Part shown: positions 1 through 11,299 of the stretch, piece by piece
Layout: every line of letters starts with the position of its first letter
How positions within the stretch are numbered: the first letter of the stretch is position 1
NCBI RefSeq assembly: GCF_032452875.1
Contig: NC_083876.1
Span: 7,502,001-7,566,000 of the forward strand
Reading direction: 5' to 3'
From: Bos javanicus
Taxonomy: Eukaryota; Chordata; Mammalia; Artiodactyla; Bovidae
Length of the DNA stretch: 64,000 nt
Translations under genes and position numbers: made by a program
The notes under the pieces: model-generated
Told to the model about the DNA's origin: nothing
Seen by the model: the letters and a program-made list of their open reading frames with translations, nothing else
The model's database searches: none

Positions 1-178
1 ACTAATAGATAACCAATAAAGATTCACTGTTTAGCACAGGTAACTCTACTTAATATTTTGTTTAAGAGAAAAGAATTTGAAAAAAATATGTATGTATAAC
101 TGAATCACTTTTCTGTACACCCTGAACTAACACAACATTGTAAATCAACTATACTTCAATAAAAATAAATTTCTAGAA
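1..178 (+). mobile_element. L1 3' end (3' UTR), continues off the left edge
   Basis: The stretch resembles the ruminant/artiodactyl L1 3' UTR: a 'GTATAACTGAATCACTTTTC' block, then 'CTGTACACC', 'AACACAACATTGTAAATCAA' and a terminal AATAAAAATAAAT polyadenylation region. The same block recurs near 3918-4113 and 49945-50052. Its 5' part lies outside the window. No coding sequence is present; this is untranslated tail only. Confidence 0.8.
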
Positions 179-574
179 AAGATTTAAAAAATACATTCAA
201 ATAAACAGACAAAGAATTCTTTGTTATCAAGTGAATAAAAGAAGAATGTCACTTCATGGAGACATTCTAAACTGTGTGTAAGATAAATTCCTTCAAAATT
301 TTCAAGTGTAATGATTTTCCACTGAGAATTCTGTAGTCAACTAAGTGGTCAATCCCACATAATGCTTGCCTAAAGACACCCTAAGGCCAAGTATTTGAAA
401 AAATTTGCCCTCCAGTATTCTTTCTCAGGAAGTTTCTAAGTGGTATACAGTGAAATGATATGTAAACCAAGAGAAAGGAAGATGTGGGATCCGTAAAATT
501 GGAAATTTGTGGGGAGGTGGAGGGACTTCTGCAGAATTCAGATGTAACTAAAGATATAATTAGGATAGATGATG
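179..574. other. Unassigned AT-rich sequence
   Basis: No repeat family or gene is recognised here. The open frames overlapping the end of this stretch run into the neighbouring SINE and have no family resemblance. Confidence 0.5.
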
Positions 575-800
575 GTCTTCCTAGGTGGCACAGTGGTAAA
601 GAATCTGCCTGCCAGTGTAGGAGATACAAGAGATGTGGGTTTGATCCCAGAGTTAGGAAGATCCCCTGGAGTAGGAAATGGCAACCTGCTCCAGTATTCT
701 TGCCTGGAAAATTCTATGAACAGAGGAGCCTGGAGGGCTACAGTCCACAGAGCTGCATAGTCACACACAACTGGGCACACACACATACACACAAGCATAA
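575..800 (+). mobile_element. Bov-tA SINE
   Basis: A tRNA-Glu-derived head (CTAGGTGGCACAGTGGTAAA, with degenerate A and B box regions) is followed by the Bov-A body (CAGTATTCTTGCCTGGAAAA ... GAGCCTGGAGGGCTACAGTC). It ends in a short CA-rich simple repeat (CACACACATACACACA). Bov-tA is non-autonomous and believed to be mobilised by BovB. The two long open frames across it are translations of the SINE, not genes. No clear target-site duplication was found. Confidence 0.88.
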
Positions 801-1011
801 AGCTGATTTTCAAATAGCTGAGAATCCTGTGTACAAGGTGGAAATCTAACATTTCTGTGCTGCAATTTGCAGAGATAAAAATTTTTTTAAAAATTTTGGA
901 TGAAATGGATTATTGTGGAAGATTGTTCTATTTCTCTTTCTGAAGGTCTTCAAATGTAACATATGTCTTCAACCATGTATGTTTGTAAAAACACATTGGA
1001 TATTTATTATG

Positions 1012-1243
1012 TACCACTTTGGCCACCTAATGTGAAGATCTGACTCATTGGAAAAGACTCTGATGCTGGGAAAGATTGAAGGCGGGAGGAGAAGGGGATG
1101 ACAGAGGATGAGATGGTTGGATGGCATCACTGACTCAATGGACATGAGTTTGAGTAAGCTCCAGGAGATGGTGAAGGACAGGGAGGCCTGGCGTGCTGCA
1201 GTCCATGGGCTTCCAAAGAGTAGGACACGATTGAGCGACTGAA
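1012..1243 (+). mobile_element. BovB LINE 3' end, 5'-truncated
   Basis: Matches the last ~230 bp of BovB in sense orientation: ACTTTGGCCACC, then the region encoding the Arg-rich C-terminus (GGAGGAGAAGGGGATGACAG), then GGCCTGGCGTGCTGCAGTCC and AGAGTAGGACACGATTGAGC. It ends in a short AACAACAAGG tail. Several substitutions relative to younger copies suggest an older insertion. Only the C-terminal tail and 3' UTR are present. Confidence 0.82.
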
Positions 1244-2570
1244 GAACAACAAGGAACAACTGACTGTGTATCTTACCTTTCAGAGGAGAAGATGTTGAAT
1301 ACATATTAATAACTTAAACGTATATTATATAACTAGCAATTTGTTAAGTTCTGTGAGAGAGTGCTATGACTGCTAACAAATGTGCTTTAATATACTTTGA
1401 TTTCACTTGTAAAATACCTGCAAATCCCCAAGCATATTTTTCCCCTAAAAACTAGCATTTGTAAAGTGACCTTCTGAGGTGCAGTATTCACCATGGCATG
1501 CTAAGTTTAGTGTGTTCTTTTAGTTTAAGAACAGTGTAATTTTTCACCATTCCTGTCAAATACATTAGAAGGAGAAAAAGATATTGTTATCTCTGTTTGG
1601 CCCTTGAGGAAGTTGAGTCAAGGGGAGATTGAGTAACTTGTCAAAGAAAATTAAGTCAGGAAAGCTGTGGCTCTTTAGATCCAGGCACCAGTCATAGGAC
1701 CTTGTTGTCAGGCTTGGCTTTTGGATAGAGAAAGAACCTAAGAAATTCAACTGCAGCCCCATTATTTTGCAGATGATAACGTTTACATCAAGGAACTTGC
1801 CCGCTATCAGAAAAGTGCAGGAGCTGAATAGGTATGAAGGTGACTTGATCTTAAGGCTTTTGATCTCTTTTGTGACCTTATGCCACGATCAATAAGGTTA
1901 ATTGTAGATTTCATCTAATTTTTGAAGATTTTACTTTCTCTTTAAATTAAAGTATTCCATTCTGTAAGAGAGAATGATTTTCTCTTCGTCCATCTATTGG
2001 GTGTAATTCTTGGTAGTCACCCAAGCCTGAAAAACTCAGTGGAGGTACAGCGCCTAAGATACCTACTCTGAGTCATGATGTTTATCTTTCTACTCCTGCT
2101 GGAATTTCTGTTAGAAGGAGGGCACCCACCTCACCCACTCCAGTTTGTTCTTCCCCAAATCCCAGGCTATTTCATATTCATTTAGGCTCACAGCTTAGCT
2201 TGTCCTTTGCACTGATTTTTGTTCAATCATAGGCTTCACAGTAAGATTGCAGAAATGCATCTTGTGTTTCTGTCTTGGTTTTCTTTGAGGGCCTGTCCTA
2301 AATATGTCTCTAATAACTCCCAACAAGTTATTCAAGTGGGTGTTGAATAGAGGGGTGCCCCAAATATAACATTCCGTGTTTAATTTCATGGAATTTTTTA
2401 ACTTAATTTTTCTCTCCTGGGTATTATATATTCATTCTTAAATTTTTTTTTAAAATATAATCATTATTACTGATCTGAATTCTGTATTCCTTTATTAATG
2501 CACCATTGTGGATTAGACACTAATGCAAGGAAATATATACTTCCTCTTAACAAAAATACACATAATTTTT
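1244..2570. other. Unassigned, no repeat or gene recognised
   Basis: AT-rich sequence with only short open frames (65 codons or fewer) that show no recognisable motif. A T-rich then A-rich patch at about 2434-2462 is low complexity. No exon structure can be supported. Confidence 0.5.
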
Positions 2571-2583
2571 AATATTAAGAACA

Positions 2584-2723
2584 GGGACTTCCCTGGTGGT
2601 CCAGTGGCTAAGACTCTGAGCTCCCAATGCAGAGGGGCCTGGGTTCAATCCCTGGTCAGGAAACTAGATCCCACATGCTGTGACTAAGACCTGACACAGT
2701 CAAATAAATAAATATTAAAAAAA
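2584..2723 (+). mobile_element. CHR-2-like tRNA-Glu SINE with 13-bp target-site duplication
   Basis: The head GGGACTTCCCTGGTGGTCCA is the cetartiodactyl tRNA-derived SINE type, distinct from the Bov-tA head. It continues GGTTCAATCCCTGGTCAGGA (B-box-like) and GATCCCACATGCTGTG and ends in an AAATAAATAAATATTAAA tail. AATATTAAGAACA occurs on both sides (2571-2583 and 2724-2736) and fixes the boundaries. The copy is short, lacking most of the body seen in the ~300-bp relatives at 50119 and 55882. Confidence 0.88.
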
Positions 2724-2736
2724 AATATTAAGAACA

Positions 2737-3775
2737 ATTTAATGTAATTGGTAATCTTAGCTTTACCATGGCAGGGAGAAATAAGAAACAGAACAAAATG
2801 GGTTTTGTGGCATCTGCATCCTTAATTAATTTTGAAATCTCTTTAAAAGAAAGACTAAGAAGCTACAGATATGAATGTGAATATTTGAGACAAGGAAACA
2901 AATTCATAAGAAAATGCAAATTTGAAAACTGATAAATGCCACAAATGTCATGAAATTTAGAACAATACTTTAATCATTTCAGAAGTTAAATGACTGAGAT
3001 AGATTTAACACTTTTTCCAAAATTTTTGACTGCATGCTTTTTAATCTCCTCTTCATAAGACACTGATTTTATATTTATCCCCCTGAGAAAAATAGAAACT
3101 TAATTCAATCTTCCCTCTAGCATGTATTTTATTATTGATAGCCAAGATGAATAAAACATGCAACTTTGCACAACGTCAGACGTGCTGTTTGTAGTACTGC
3201 TTCAGGTTTGTGCTCCGAAAACCCTGGGGTTATGATAAATTCTATTTCATACAATTCCCATATAAGAGAGTAAGTATGGTTGTTTATCAAGTTTATTGCT
3301 GATAGCAGAGAACTTCTGTTTTGACTAGGCATTGATGAGAACCAAATTCTCCACTTAGAGTTTTATAGGCCTGATGATTGGAATAATTTTCCACTGAAGT
3401 CATATCATGGTCTGTACAATTCCAAATCTTTTTTCTCCTCCACTACCCACGTCCTTCCATTGCTAGGCACAGTAGGAAATGCTTTTATTGTGATAAAACC
3501 TCTGTGTCACAATGCCTAGAAAGTAACCAGTAGGAGGATTCCAGGAATCCATTTCTACCTGAGGAAGGAAATGATAATATATTGATTATTCTGACTGCGT
3601 GCATAGATCCCAGAAGACCGACAGTAAATGAATCCTTTAATTACCTTCATCATAGCTGGATCTCAGATTGCCTGTGGTCATTATATTATCACACAGTATG
3701 ATAGTGGCAAGACTGTCTTACCAAGAGACAGTGGTCTTAACTGATTGCCACTGAAGTATCTTATTTATGCAAATT
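2737..3775. other. Unassigned AT-rich sequence
   Basis: No repeat family, exon or RNA gene recognised. The 66-codon frame on the minus strand at 3132-3332 has no motif and is probably chance. Confidence 0.5.
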
Positions 3776-3777
3776 TG

Positions 3778-3875
3778 ACCCATTGGGATCCCATGGACTG
3801 TAGCCCTCCCGATTCCTCCATTCATGAAATTTCCCAGGCGAGAATATTGGAGTAGCTTGTCTTTTCCTACTCCAG
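3778..3875 (-). mobile_element. Bov-tA/Bov-A body fragment, antisense
   Basis: Antisense signature of the Bov-A body: CCCATGGACTGTAGCCCTCC followed by a diverged form of the TTTCCAGGCAAGAATACTGG block and a CTTTTCCTACTCCA remnant. The tRNA head is missing. Divergence is higher than in other copies, so this is an old truncated SINE. Confidence 0.7.
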
Positions 3876-3917
3876 AGATAGGCAGTAATGATTACATGTT
3901 AGTCACAAAATCCTAAT

Positions 3918-4113
3918 TTACAATGGAGAGCTGCTGTATAGCATCAGGAACTATACTCAATGTCTTATGTTAATAATAACCTATAATGGAAAAGAATTTG
4001 AAGAAGAACTATACGTGCATAACTAATCACTGCTGCTGTATACTTGAAGCTAACACAATATTGTAAATTAACTAAACTTCAATTTAAAGATAATGGAAAA
4101 AAAAAAAAAAGAA
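3918..4113 (+). mobile_element. L1 3' end with poly(A) tail
   Basis: L1 3' UTR signature: TACAATGGAGAGCTGCTGTA, TAATGGAAAAGAATTTGAAG, a diverged AACACAATATTGTAAATTAA block, then a run of 15 or so A. Same family type as the window start. Sense orientation, 5'-truncated, no coding part. Confidence 0.78.
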
Positions 4114-4254
4114 GAAGATCCTGCAAAGAAAGGGACCCAAAAGCTGAAATTTTCTCTGACCTCTGAAAGTTTGAAATCAGATTTACAACCTACCTTTATA
4201 AATGGACTGTAGAACCTGATTGGAGTTTATTACTGAAGTCTAAGCTTTTTTCCA

Positions 4255-4465
4255 GTTTTCCTGGTGGCTCAGATGATAAAGAATATGCCTGCAATGTGGG
4301 AGACCTGGGTGTGATCCCTGGGTTGGGAAGATCCCCTGGAGAAAGGAATGATTACCCACTCTAGTATTCTTGCCTGGAAAATTCCATGGACAGAGGAGTC
4401 TGGTGGGCTAGAGTCCATGGGGTCACAAAGAGTCAGCCATGACTTAGCAGCTAACACAGAAACAC
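4255..4465 (+). mobile_element. Bov-tA SINE with perfect 13-bp target-site duplication
   Basis: Head TTTTCCTGGTGGCTCAGATG, B-box-like GGGTGTGATCCCTGGGTTGG, then the Bov-A body and GAGTCAGCCATGACTTAGCA end. AAGCTTTTTTCCA flanks it exactly (4242-4254 and 4466-4478), so the element boundaries are certain. The 79-codon frame at 4348-4587 runs through the SINE and is not a gene. Confidence 0.93.
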
Positions 4466-4589
4466 AAGCTTTTTTCCACGATTATGTAATCCTTTTATTG
4501 ATGATTTCCCATTGTCTTAATTGTTGCTTATTTTCTTCTATCACTTTGTGTGCAGACACAAAAGACACCCTCAGAGTTTTTTCCTGATG

Positions 4590-5033
4590 CAGTTTAAGGA
4601 AGGGAGGTATGGTCAGGGTTCAAGTTAAAGTGCCCAGTCTAGCACGGAGGGAAGTTGTCAATAACCACCCCAGGTCTGGTAGGGTCGATGACGGGAGTCC
4701 TAGCCCCAGAGCTTGGGAGGCAGAGGCCCCTAAGGGGGCAAAGGTGGATCACCTAGAACTGGAACCCGGACTTGCAGTCTCCTGTTGCTGCCCCCTGACT
4801 GGCTGCTGCAGTGGTCGGGGACCCTGTATGCTGCTGTTCACTGAGTACAAAGAGCAGAGAAGGGCAGGTAATGAAATGTTGGGGGGGACAAACCAGAATT
4901 AACCAGCATAGGTACCAAATACCCTACAATAAAGTAAGTCTCGAATAATGCACATTACTATTGGATTACCTGGGTACAAGGCTATGTGAATTTTTAATAT
5001 TACCAATAACTAAGCTGTCTTTACCATAATCGA
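4590..5033. other. Locally GC-rich unassigned segment with a 97-codon frame
   Basis: 4600-4880 is markedly richer in G+C than its surroundings and holds an uninterrupted + frame at 4609-4902. The predicted peptide has no recognised domain and a Cys/Gly-rich C-terminal half (near CCCPLTGCCSGRGPC). An AATAAA lies just downstream (about 4928). It could be a degraded LTR or retrocopy; no flanking duplication was found, and I do not call it a gene. Confidence 0.35.
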
Positions 5034-5226
5034 GGGGCTTCCCACGTGGCCCAGAGTTAAAAAATCAGCCTGTGTGAGTGCAGGAGTTCCATCCCTGAGT
5101 TGGGAAGATCCCCTAGTGTAGGAAATAGCAACCCAATCCCATATTCTTGCTGGAAAATTCCATGGACAGAGGAGCCATAGGGTCACACAAGAGTCCGACA
5201 CAACTGAGCACACACACATGCACACC
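5034..5226 (+). mobile_element. Bov-tA SINE, diverged
   Basis: GAGGGGCTTCCCACGTGGCC head, GTTGGGAAGATCCCC centre and TTCCATGGACAGAGGAGCCA body, ending CACACACACATGCACAC. A deletion removes part of the GGTGGGCTACAGTCC stretch. The frames at 5010-5243 and 5113-5622 on the minus strand are SINE translations. Confidence 0.85.
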
Positions 5227-5360
5227 ACTAACTGAAACTCCATGAAAAAGAAAGCAAACTGTTATAGTTTTTATTTGGTTTATTTTGTTGCCTATTCTTT
5301 TTTTTTTTTTTTGATGATGGGGGCTAAAAGAAAAACATATAAAAAATTCATAGGTGGTAT

Positions 5361-6145
5361 TGTTACCCAACCAAATTGGGTCCACTTGCCAGAGTGCCCA
5401 GTAAAGCCAGTCTACTGACATGGGCTTGTGGTGAAGGAAAGGGCAGCGTTTATTATAGGGTACCTGAAAAGGAGCTTGGGGTACCTGCTGCTGCTGCTTA
5501 GTCGTTTCAGTCGTGTCCAACTCTGTGCGACCCCATAGACGGCAGCCCACCAGGCTCCCCCATCCCTGGGATTCTCCAGGCAAGAACACTGGAGTGGGTT
5601 GCCATTTCCTTCTCCAGTGCATGAAAGTGAAAAGTGAAAGTGAAGTCGCTCAGTCGTGTCCGACTCTTAGTGACCCCATGGACTGCAGCCCACCAGGCTC
5701 CTCCATCCATGGGATTTTCCAGGCAAGAGTACTGGAGTGGGGTGCTGTTGCCTTCTCCGTGGGGTACCTATTGCTCAAAAAATCCAAACTCTCTGATGGG
5801 GTTTCGCCAAAGCATGTTTACAGGCCAGTTGAAGGAGGCTGGTTGCAGGGTATGTGATCAGCTATGCACAGTTTTCTGACTGGTTGATGGTGAGGTAACA
5901 GGATGATGTCACAGGGGTTAACATCAGGCTCCAGTAAGTCTGGGGGCTACATGCTTATGGTCAAGTAGTTAACTTCTTCCACTGGGTGAGGTTTTAGCAT
6001 CTATAAAACAACCAAGGAAATGTACATCATATACTGTTATCTGTGTACTTCATGGAGGAACCAAAGATCCTGTGACTGCATTTGGCTGATAGCCTGTTTG
6101 CATTGTTATTTATTCTCCTGATCTGACTGCTACTCTTGTTCACTA
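5361..6145 (-). mobile_element. Endogenous-retrovirus LTR (BTLTR1-like), antisense, split by a Bov-A2
   Basis: The + strand begins TGTTACCCAACC (LTR terminus ending CA on the minus strand) and carries AGCGTTTATTATAGGG, whose complement contains an AATAAA signal. It continues on the far side of a SINE (GGTGAGGTAACAGGATGATG). A second, related LTR lies at 30036-30775 with the shared phrases TGATGAGGTAACAGGGTGG-type and GGAAGGAAAG...CAGC.TCTATT/GTTTATT. No internal retroviral genes are present, so it reads as a solo LTR. The right (U3) end is approximate, and the family name is from memory. Confidence 0.6.
5487..5759 (-). mobile_element. Bov-A2 dimeric SINE inserted in the LTR, 10-bp target-site duplication
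   Basis: Antisense dimer: CTGCTGCTGCTTAGTCG start (the complement of the usual AGC-repeat tail), two copies of the CTCCAGGCAAGA.CACTGGAG block, and the AGTGAAAAGTGAAAGTGAAG linker between monomers. TGGGGTACCT flanks it (5477-5486 and 5760-5769), showing insertion after the LTR. The 169-, 114- and 81-codon frames in this area are SINE translations. Confidence 0.94.
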
Positions 6146-6517
6146 CCTGTTCACATCCTTTCAGTCATTAAGTATGGAGGCAAGACTTTGTGACTCAGGT
6201 GGGGCCTGGGAGACTTCAGCTCTTCTGCAGGCAAGAGGACATGTGGGGAGACGCCTGTCCTGGGAAGGCCCATAGGGGCCTGCTCGGTTATAATATGAAG
6301 TCATACAATCATGCAATATTGAGGGATTTATTACTAAACATGTTTGTGAAGAATGCATATTTGTCAAAGGGCGGTGAATTATATTTTAAGCACACAATGA
6401 ATCCTCGTGCAAACACAGACCCGTGACATCCTGGCCAGCCTTCGAACAGCATTTTGATGGCCTCTTCTCATGTCCTTTGACATTCCTGGTCCTTATACTT
6501 ACAGCTCCTGCACCATC

Positions 6518-6726
6518 AGCTTTCCAGGTGGCGCAGTGGTAAAGAATCCTTTTGCCAATGCAGGAGATGCTAGAGATGCATGTTTGATCTCTGGGTGGGG
6601 AATATCCCTGGAGGAGGAAATGGCAATCCACTCCAGTATTCTTGCCTGGAAAATTCCATGGACAGAGGAACCTGGTGGGCTACAGTCCACAGCATTGCAA
6701 ATGGTCGGACATGACTGAGGGTCTGA
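6518..6726 (+). mobile_element. Bov-tA SINE
   Basis: AGCTTTCCAGGTGGCGCAGT head, GAGATGCATGTTTGATCTCT B-box region, Bov-A body ending GGTCGGACATGACTGAGGG. CCTGCACCATC (6507-6517) and CCTGTACCATC (6727-6737) are a probable 11-bp target-site duplication with one mismatch. All open frames across it are SINE-derived. Confidence 0.9.
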
Positions 6727-7559
6727 CCTGTACCATCGACTTCCTAGAGATCACTCCTGAGTCCTTGTCCGGTGTGTTGATGAGGATGGGCTTTCGTGGG
6801 TGTGACAGAAACACCCTTCTCAGCCAGGGAGAGGCGGTCTTGCCTTTCCTCCCTGAGCTCCTGGATAGTGCAATCTGAGAAGTGAATAATTAGTGAGGGT
6901 GCACATCTTAGCCTTTACGTGCTACTGAGCTGCTGGGAGCAGTGTGTGGGGCTAACTGCAATTCTGGTGTGTGTGTGGGAGGTTTGTCCCCGAAAGGTTT
7001 GGAGATATTATAAATGCCCCTTTGTTTGTGTGTTTTTGAAGCATGGAAACATAGCTTAACATATATTTAGGGGCTACAAGTTTCCTCCTCTAAAAATTTA
7101 AATCTTGAAAGGACTCCTTTTTGGGTGACATAATAATAGGTTTGCTGCCATCAGAATGAATGTTTGTGCCCACTGCTATGCTTTCCATAAACAAAATAAA
7201 ATTCCTTTGTGTTTTAAATATACAGAAAAACTTAGAAGAAAAGTTTGCATTTCTAACCCCTGAATAATGTTAAATCATCGGTTCACTTGGGGTTATGGAT
7301 GATGTAGATCTTTGATTTAGAAAAGCTTCAATTTGATTCACTTGACTGGTTTTCGGACATTGAGTTTGACCCGCAAGCCTAAATTTAATATTATGCGCTT
7401 GGATAGGAACTCCCTTGTGTAGGAATAAATACCTTTACACAGATTAAACTATTGATAACTCTATTTGGTATGTAGCATACAATGGGCACCTCAAATATGA
7501 CAGTTCCCTTCTTTAATATTTTCACCATGTTTGATTATTTTATGTCTGTTTTCCTATTC

Positions 7560-7795
7560 ATTTCATAAAGAAGCCACTCTGTGTTATGCTTTATTTTACT
7601 TTTTTCTTTCATCCTACTTGGTTACGTGGTGATCTTTCTTGCAGAACTGATTGTATGAGATCTGCCAGCATTCAGTGGGTATTCTGTGAGAGTTGTTCCA
7701 CACGTAGATGTATTTTTGAGTATTTTTGGGAGAAGATAACCTCCACGTCCTTCTGTTCCACCATCTTAATCTCCACCTCTGGGTTATACTTTTCT
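7560..7795 (-). mobile_element. Possible antisense L1 5'-region fragment
   Basis: GAGATCTGCCAGCATTCAGT, GGTATTCTGTGAGAGTTGTTC, GATGTATTTTTGAG and a terminal CCACCATCTTAATCTCC resemble the complement of an L1 5' region, in which a 'CAAGATGG'-type start is common. This is a memory-based resemblance only. A RepeatMasker run would decide it. Confidence 0.35.
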
Positions 7796-8675
7796 TAACG
7801 AAAGGAATAAATTATTCAAACAATTAAAAAGAGTAGCAATAATCCTTTCATGAAATGAAGAGAATATTTTTTTCTAGACAAGTAGGTACTTTAAAAATGC
7901 CACATTATTTTACATCTTTTAAGGTCTTGATAAATATTTGCCAAAAATTCTTTTCACTGATTTTCATTCATTTATCATTGCTGTAGACTTTAGGACAAAG
8001 TAGATTAAAATACTCATAGGTTTAGATGTAATCATGTGCCCATCTTAGTTGTAGGGGTATCTGTTGAATACTTGAATGGATCTTAAAATGTAATGTGTTG
8101 TATAGAGGACATGACTGTTTTTCTTAAATACTGCCTGAATCGTGGTAGTCGCTGTGGTGGTTTTCTCATCATGTTTGCTGTCTTCTCTCTGAAAATAGCT
8201 GCTGACTTTGCAGGCACCTAAGGCACAGCTGCAGGAACCTTCCAGAGCCTCGGAGCAAGGAACTTGAATTTGGTCAATTGATGGATGAATATTCAGTGTC
8301 TTGAGTTTTCTTCCTCTAGGGAAAATTTTAAAATTTATGTGTCTGTGACTCTCAGAAGCTTATATACACTGGTGGAAATTTCGTTACCTCCAACTATCTC
8401 AGTTAGTGGACTTCCCAGGCTGAAGACCGTATATTTAAATTTAATGTATTAAATATGCACCCACCCAAGTGTAACGGATTTGAAAAGCATCGATTCTTTG
8501 TTACTTTCATATTCAGCAGTCTTAGGTATGATGGCAGTCATTGGAAAGACATTAATATAATTTTCTTAAATTCATATTTCATGTCATTAATAAATTCATA
8601 AGTACATATTTTAAATTACAGATTATTTCAGCACATGGAGAGCTATAATAGGGTCTAATGTTAACAGGAAATAAT

Positions 8676-8703
8676 AATAGCAAGCATTTAATAGCAAGCA
8701 TTT
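8676..8703. repeat. 14-bp exact tandem duplication
   Basis: AATAGCAAGCATTT occurs twice head to tail (8676-8689 and 8690-8703). Probably a local slippage or short duplication event in non-coding DNA. Confidence 0.85.
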
Positions 8704-11299
8704 ATTAAAATGCCAATTTCTATGTCTGAGAGTGAGTACTATCCTAGGCCTTAATTAAAAGGACCAGAATTTATAAATATCTAAGTAAATTTCGCCCTCA
8801 TTTAAAATACATATCTGGATTGCTTACAAATTTCAAATGCAGTATCTTTTTCTAACAGATACTAATGAATTCACTGAAAGAAGCTAGATCTTAATGCACA
8901 AATGATAGCATAAAGAGGATTGACAAAAAATTGCTATATGTACACAATTACACACCTATGTATGTACACACTCATATATACTAAATCTATCATGTATTCC
9001 AATATTTAGACCACACTATAATTATGAAAGAAAGAGGATTTTAATATTTATTCCTAGAATAATTTCAAATATATTCCCTAGGAAACTTAAAATAGGGTAA
9101 ACATTTCCTAATGTTTCAAGTAACTATGCAAAATCTCTTGAAATCAGTTTTTTTTAGAGTCCATTAACTTTGATGTCATTTAAAATGCTGTTTACATATG
9201 GAATAACTACTTTGATTATTCCCTAGGATGTTAATTTTGTGTTTAGAGTAATGAAATCTGCTTTCTTCCACATTTAAAATTGCAGAGGGAAAAAAAAAAC
9301 GCAAAGAAGAGTACTACTGAAAGCTTGGATATTGAAAAAATGTGATCCATGCTTCTCAAATGCTGTTTATGCTACTAAACTTCTCAAGTGCTTTTTTTTT
9401 TTTAAAGAAGTTAGGAACTACATTGAAATGTTCCAGATGTTATACCATTTCTGGTTAGAAAATACCTGAAATATGCCAGAGGTTAAAGTTGTGCTGTAGC
9501 TACCCAAAAGCCCATGAAATACACATTCATCAGCAATGATCCTTAACTAATGTTGAAATCAAACTAGCAAGGGAAACCTTAGGGATATTTTGCTATGGTT
9601 TTTTGAGACCAATATATCTCTTGGAATTTATCAGACATTTCATTGCTCTATGTGTTACTAGAATTTGAAATTGACAGAATTTTGAAACTCAATATCATTG
9701 TTTTAAAAAGTTTGCTTTTTCACTCTCATTCCTCCTTTGAGATTTTAGAAAATGATTTTCCTTACTGCAAAGGGGGCTGTAAAGCGAAATGAAAGTGGAT
9801 GCTACTCGTGCAGAGAGCGTTCCCTCCCTAAAAATGTCAACAATGAAATAATGTTTTCAAAAGGGCTCTTGAGATGACATATCTAAAACCACATACAGAA
9901 AAAAAAAAAGCTGTTGGTTGGTTCTGTGACTGCTCAGCTTCATGGAATCAATTCAAGGAAATTTAGAAGCTGCAAACAGACAGCATGTTCAATTTTAAAG
10001 GTAACTGAGTTTAAGGAAGGAAATAATAGTGGGAAATTGCTGTAGATCAGATTTTTCTTAATAAAAATCTCCACTCTGTTGTGAGTTTAATGGGTGATAT
10101 AGTTCATTGACCGCATTTTTCCTCATATGTCCCTATAATTTCAACTCTAGGGCTTCAGCTTATGAAAATGAATTGTGTAACAGAGAGAGTAAATGAAATG
10201 AATTACCAGGCTTGGGATTTGGCCATCTATTGAAACATACCCTGTATGTCATGAGTCTCATGAGAAGAACATTGCAGTATTTTACGGATAGTCTTCAACA
10301 TTTAAGAAATTATTGAAAAGACAGTGCTAGAATCTTCCATATTTTATAATATTAATCAGTTAACTAGAACATAGCACAGTCACTCCTGATTCCTTAGGAA
10401 CAGTTTTGGATTTGATTAAAATTAAGTAATTTATGATACCCTCTATTCTTTAGTGTTTTTTCCAATTATGTACATTGGTTTTTTTATTTTCATGTATATT
10501 TGTGCCTGTGAACTGCTAAAATAATTTTTTTTCCATCCTGAACTTATGATATCAGCAGGACTGGATGTTCTATACTAATCGACAAATTAGATGCACATTA
10601 ATCACCAGGAACACATGGCACCTACCCCCAAATTTGGAAAGCATTCAAAAGTATCATTTGTGAATTTGGCACTGTTGACAAAATGGCCTTTTTTTTTTTT
10701 TTTGGACAAGGCATAATGCCAGGGCCCTGGTGAATTGACGTATTAAATCCTATTTGTAAGGAAGTATGAAGGGTATGAGTATCATTTCTCAACTTGGGTG
10801 GTAAGACATATAGACCCATTTGGAATCACCATCAATTAGAATGGCAGAAACCCAACTTCAGTGACTTTCTGATCCAACCCTTGCCTCTCAGCTCCCTGAG
10901 ATTTATCCAAGTTTGAGGTAAATGGTGTTAAGATATTGTTATGGAAGTGGGGTGGAGGGAAGATGTGTGTGGGGGCTTATCTGTCTTGTTTTCGGTCCTC
11001 TGCCTGCGCACACAGAGGTCTGCTGAGATGACCGTCACGCCATATGGCCCTCGATTATGTTTCCCATAGATAACCTCAGGGACATGCTGTGTTTGTGTCA
11101 GATCAGCCTCTTCAGGTCTGGTGCCCTCTCCCTTTTCATAGTTGGCAGTCATTTGACTGCTCCCAAGCTACATCAAAGAAAGGAAGTACAGCCTTTGTGC
11201 TTTTCAAAATCCCGGCAATTGCCTACTTCCGCTGCATCCCTGGATCCCTGAATTGGAAACTTCTTCCTCTCCAGACCATGGTTTCTGCCTTTAGAGAAT

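Larger units (their letters stand above)
6738..11291. other. Long repeat-poor stretch
   Basis: About 4.5 kb in which I recognise no SINE, BovB or LTR; this is unusual against the rest of the window. AT-rich with A-tracts near 9290 and 9900. The largest frames (10622-10819, 10928-11310) show no domain. Contains a weak L1-like segment at 7560-7795 and a 14-bp exact tandem duplication at 8676-8703. It may hold conserved non-coding DNA, but nothing in the sequence alone proves that. Confidence 0.45.

Noticed and set aside
575..650. tRNA-like A and B box sequences at the head of each Bov-tA
   Set aside because: They derive from tRNA-Glu but cannot form an intact cloverleaf with an anticodon and acceptor stem, and continue directly into the Bov-A body; they are SINE heads, not tRNA genes.
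5113..5622. 169-codon minus-strand open frame
   Set aside because: It is a translation of a Bov-tA, LTR sequence and Bov-A2 in series; peptide phrases such as WRRKWQPTPVFLPGES are the usual SINE shadows.
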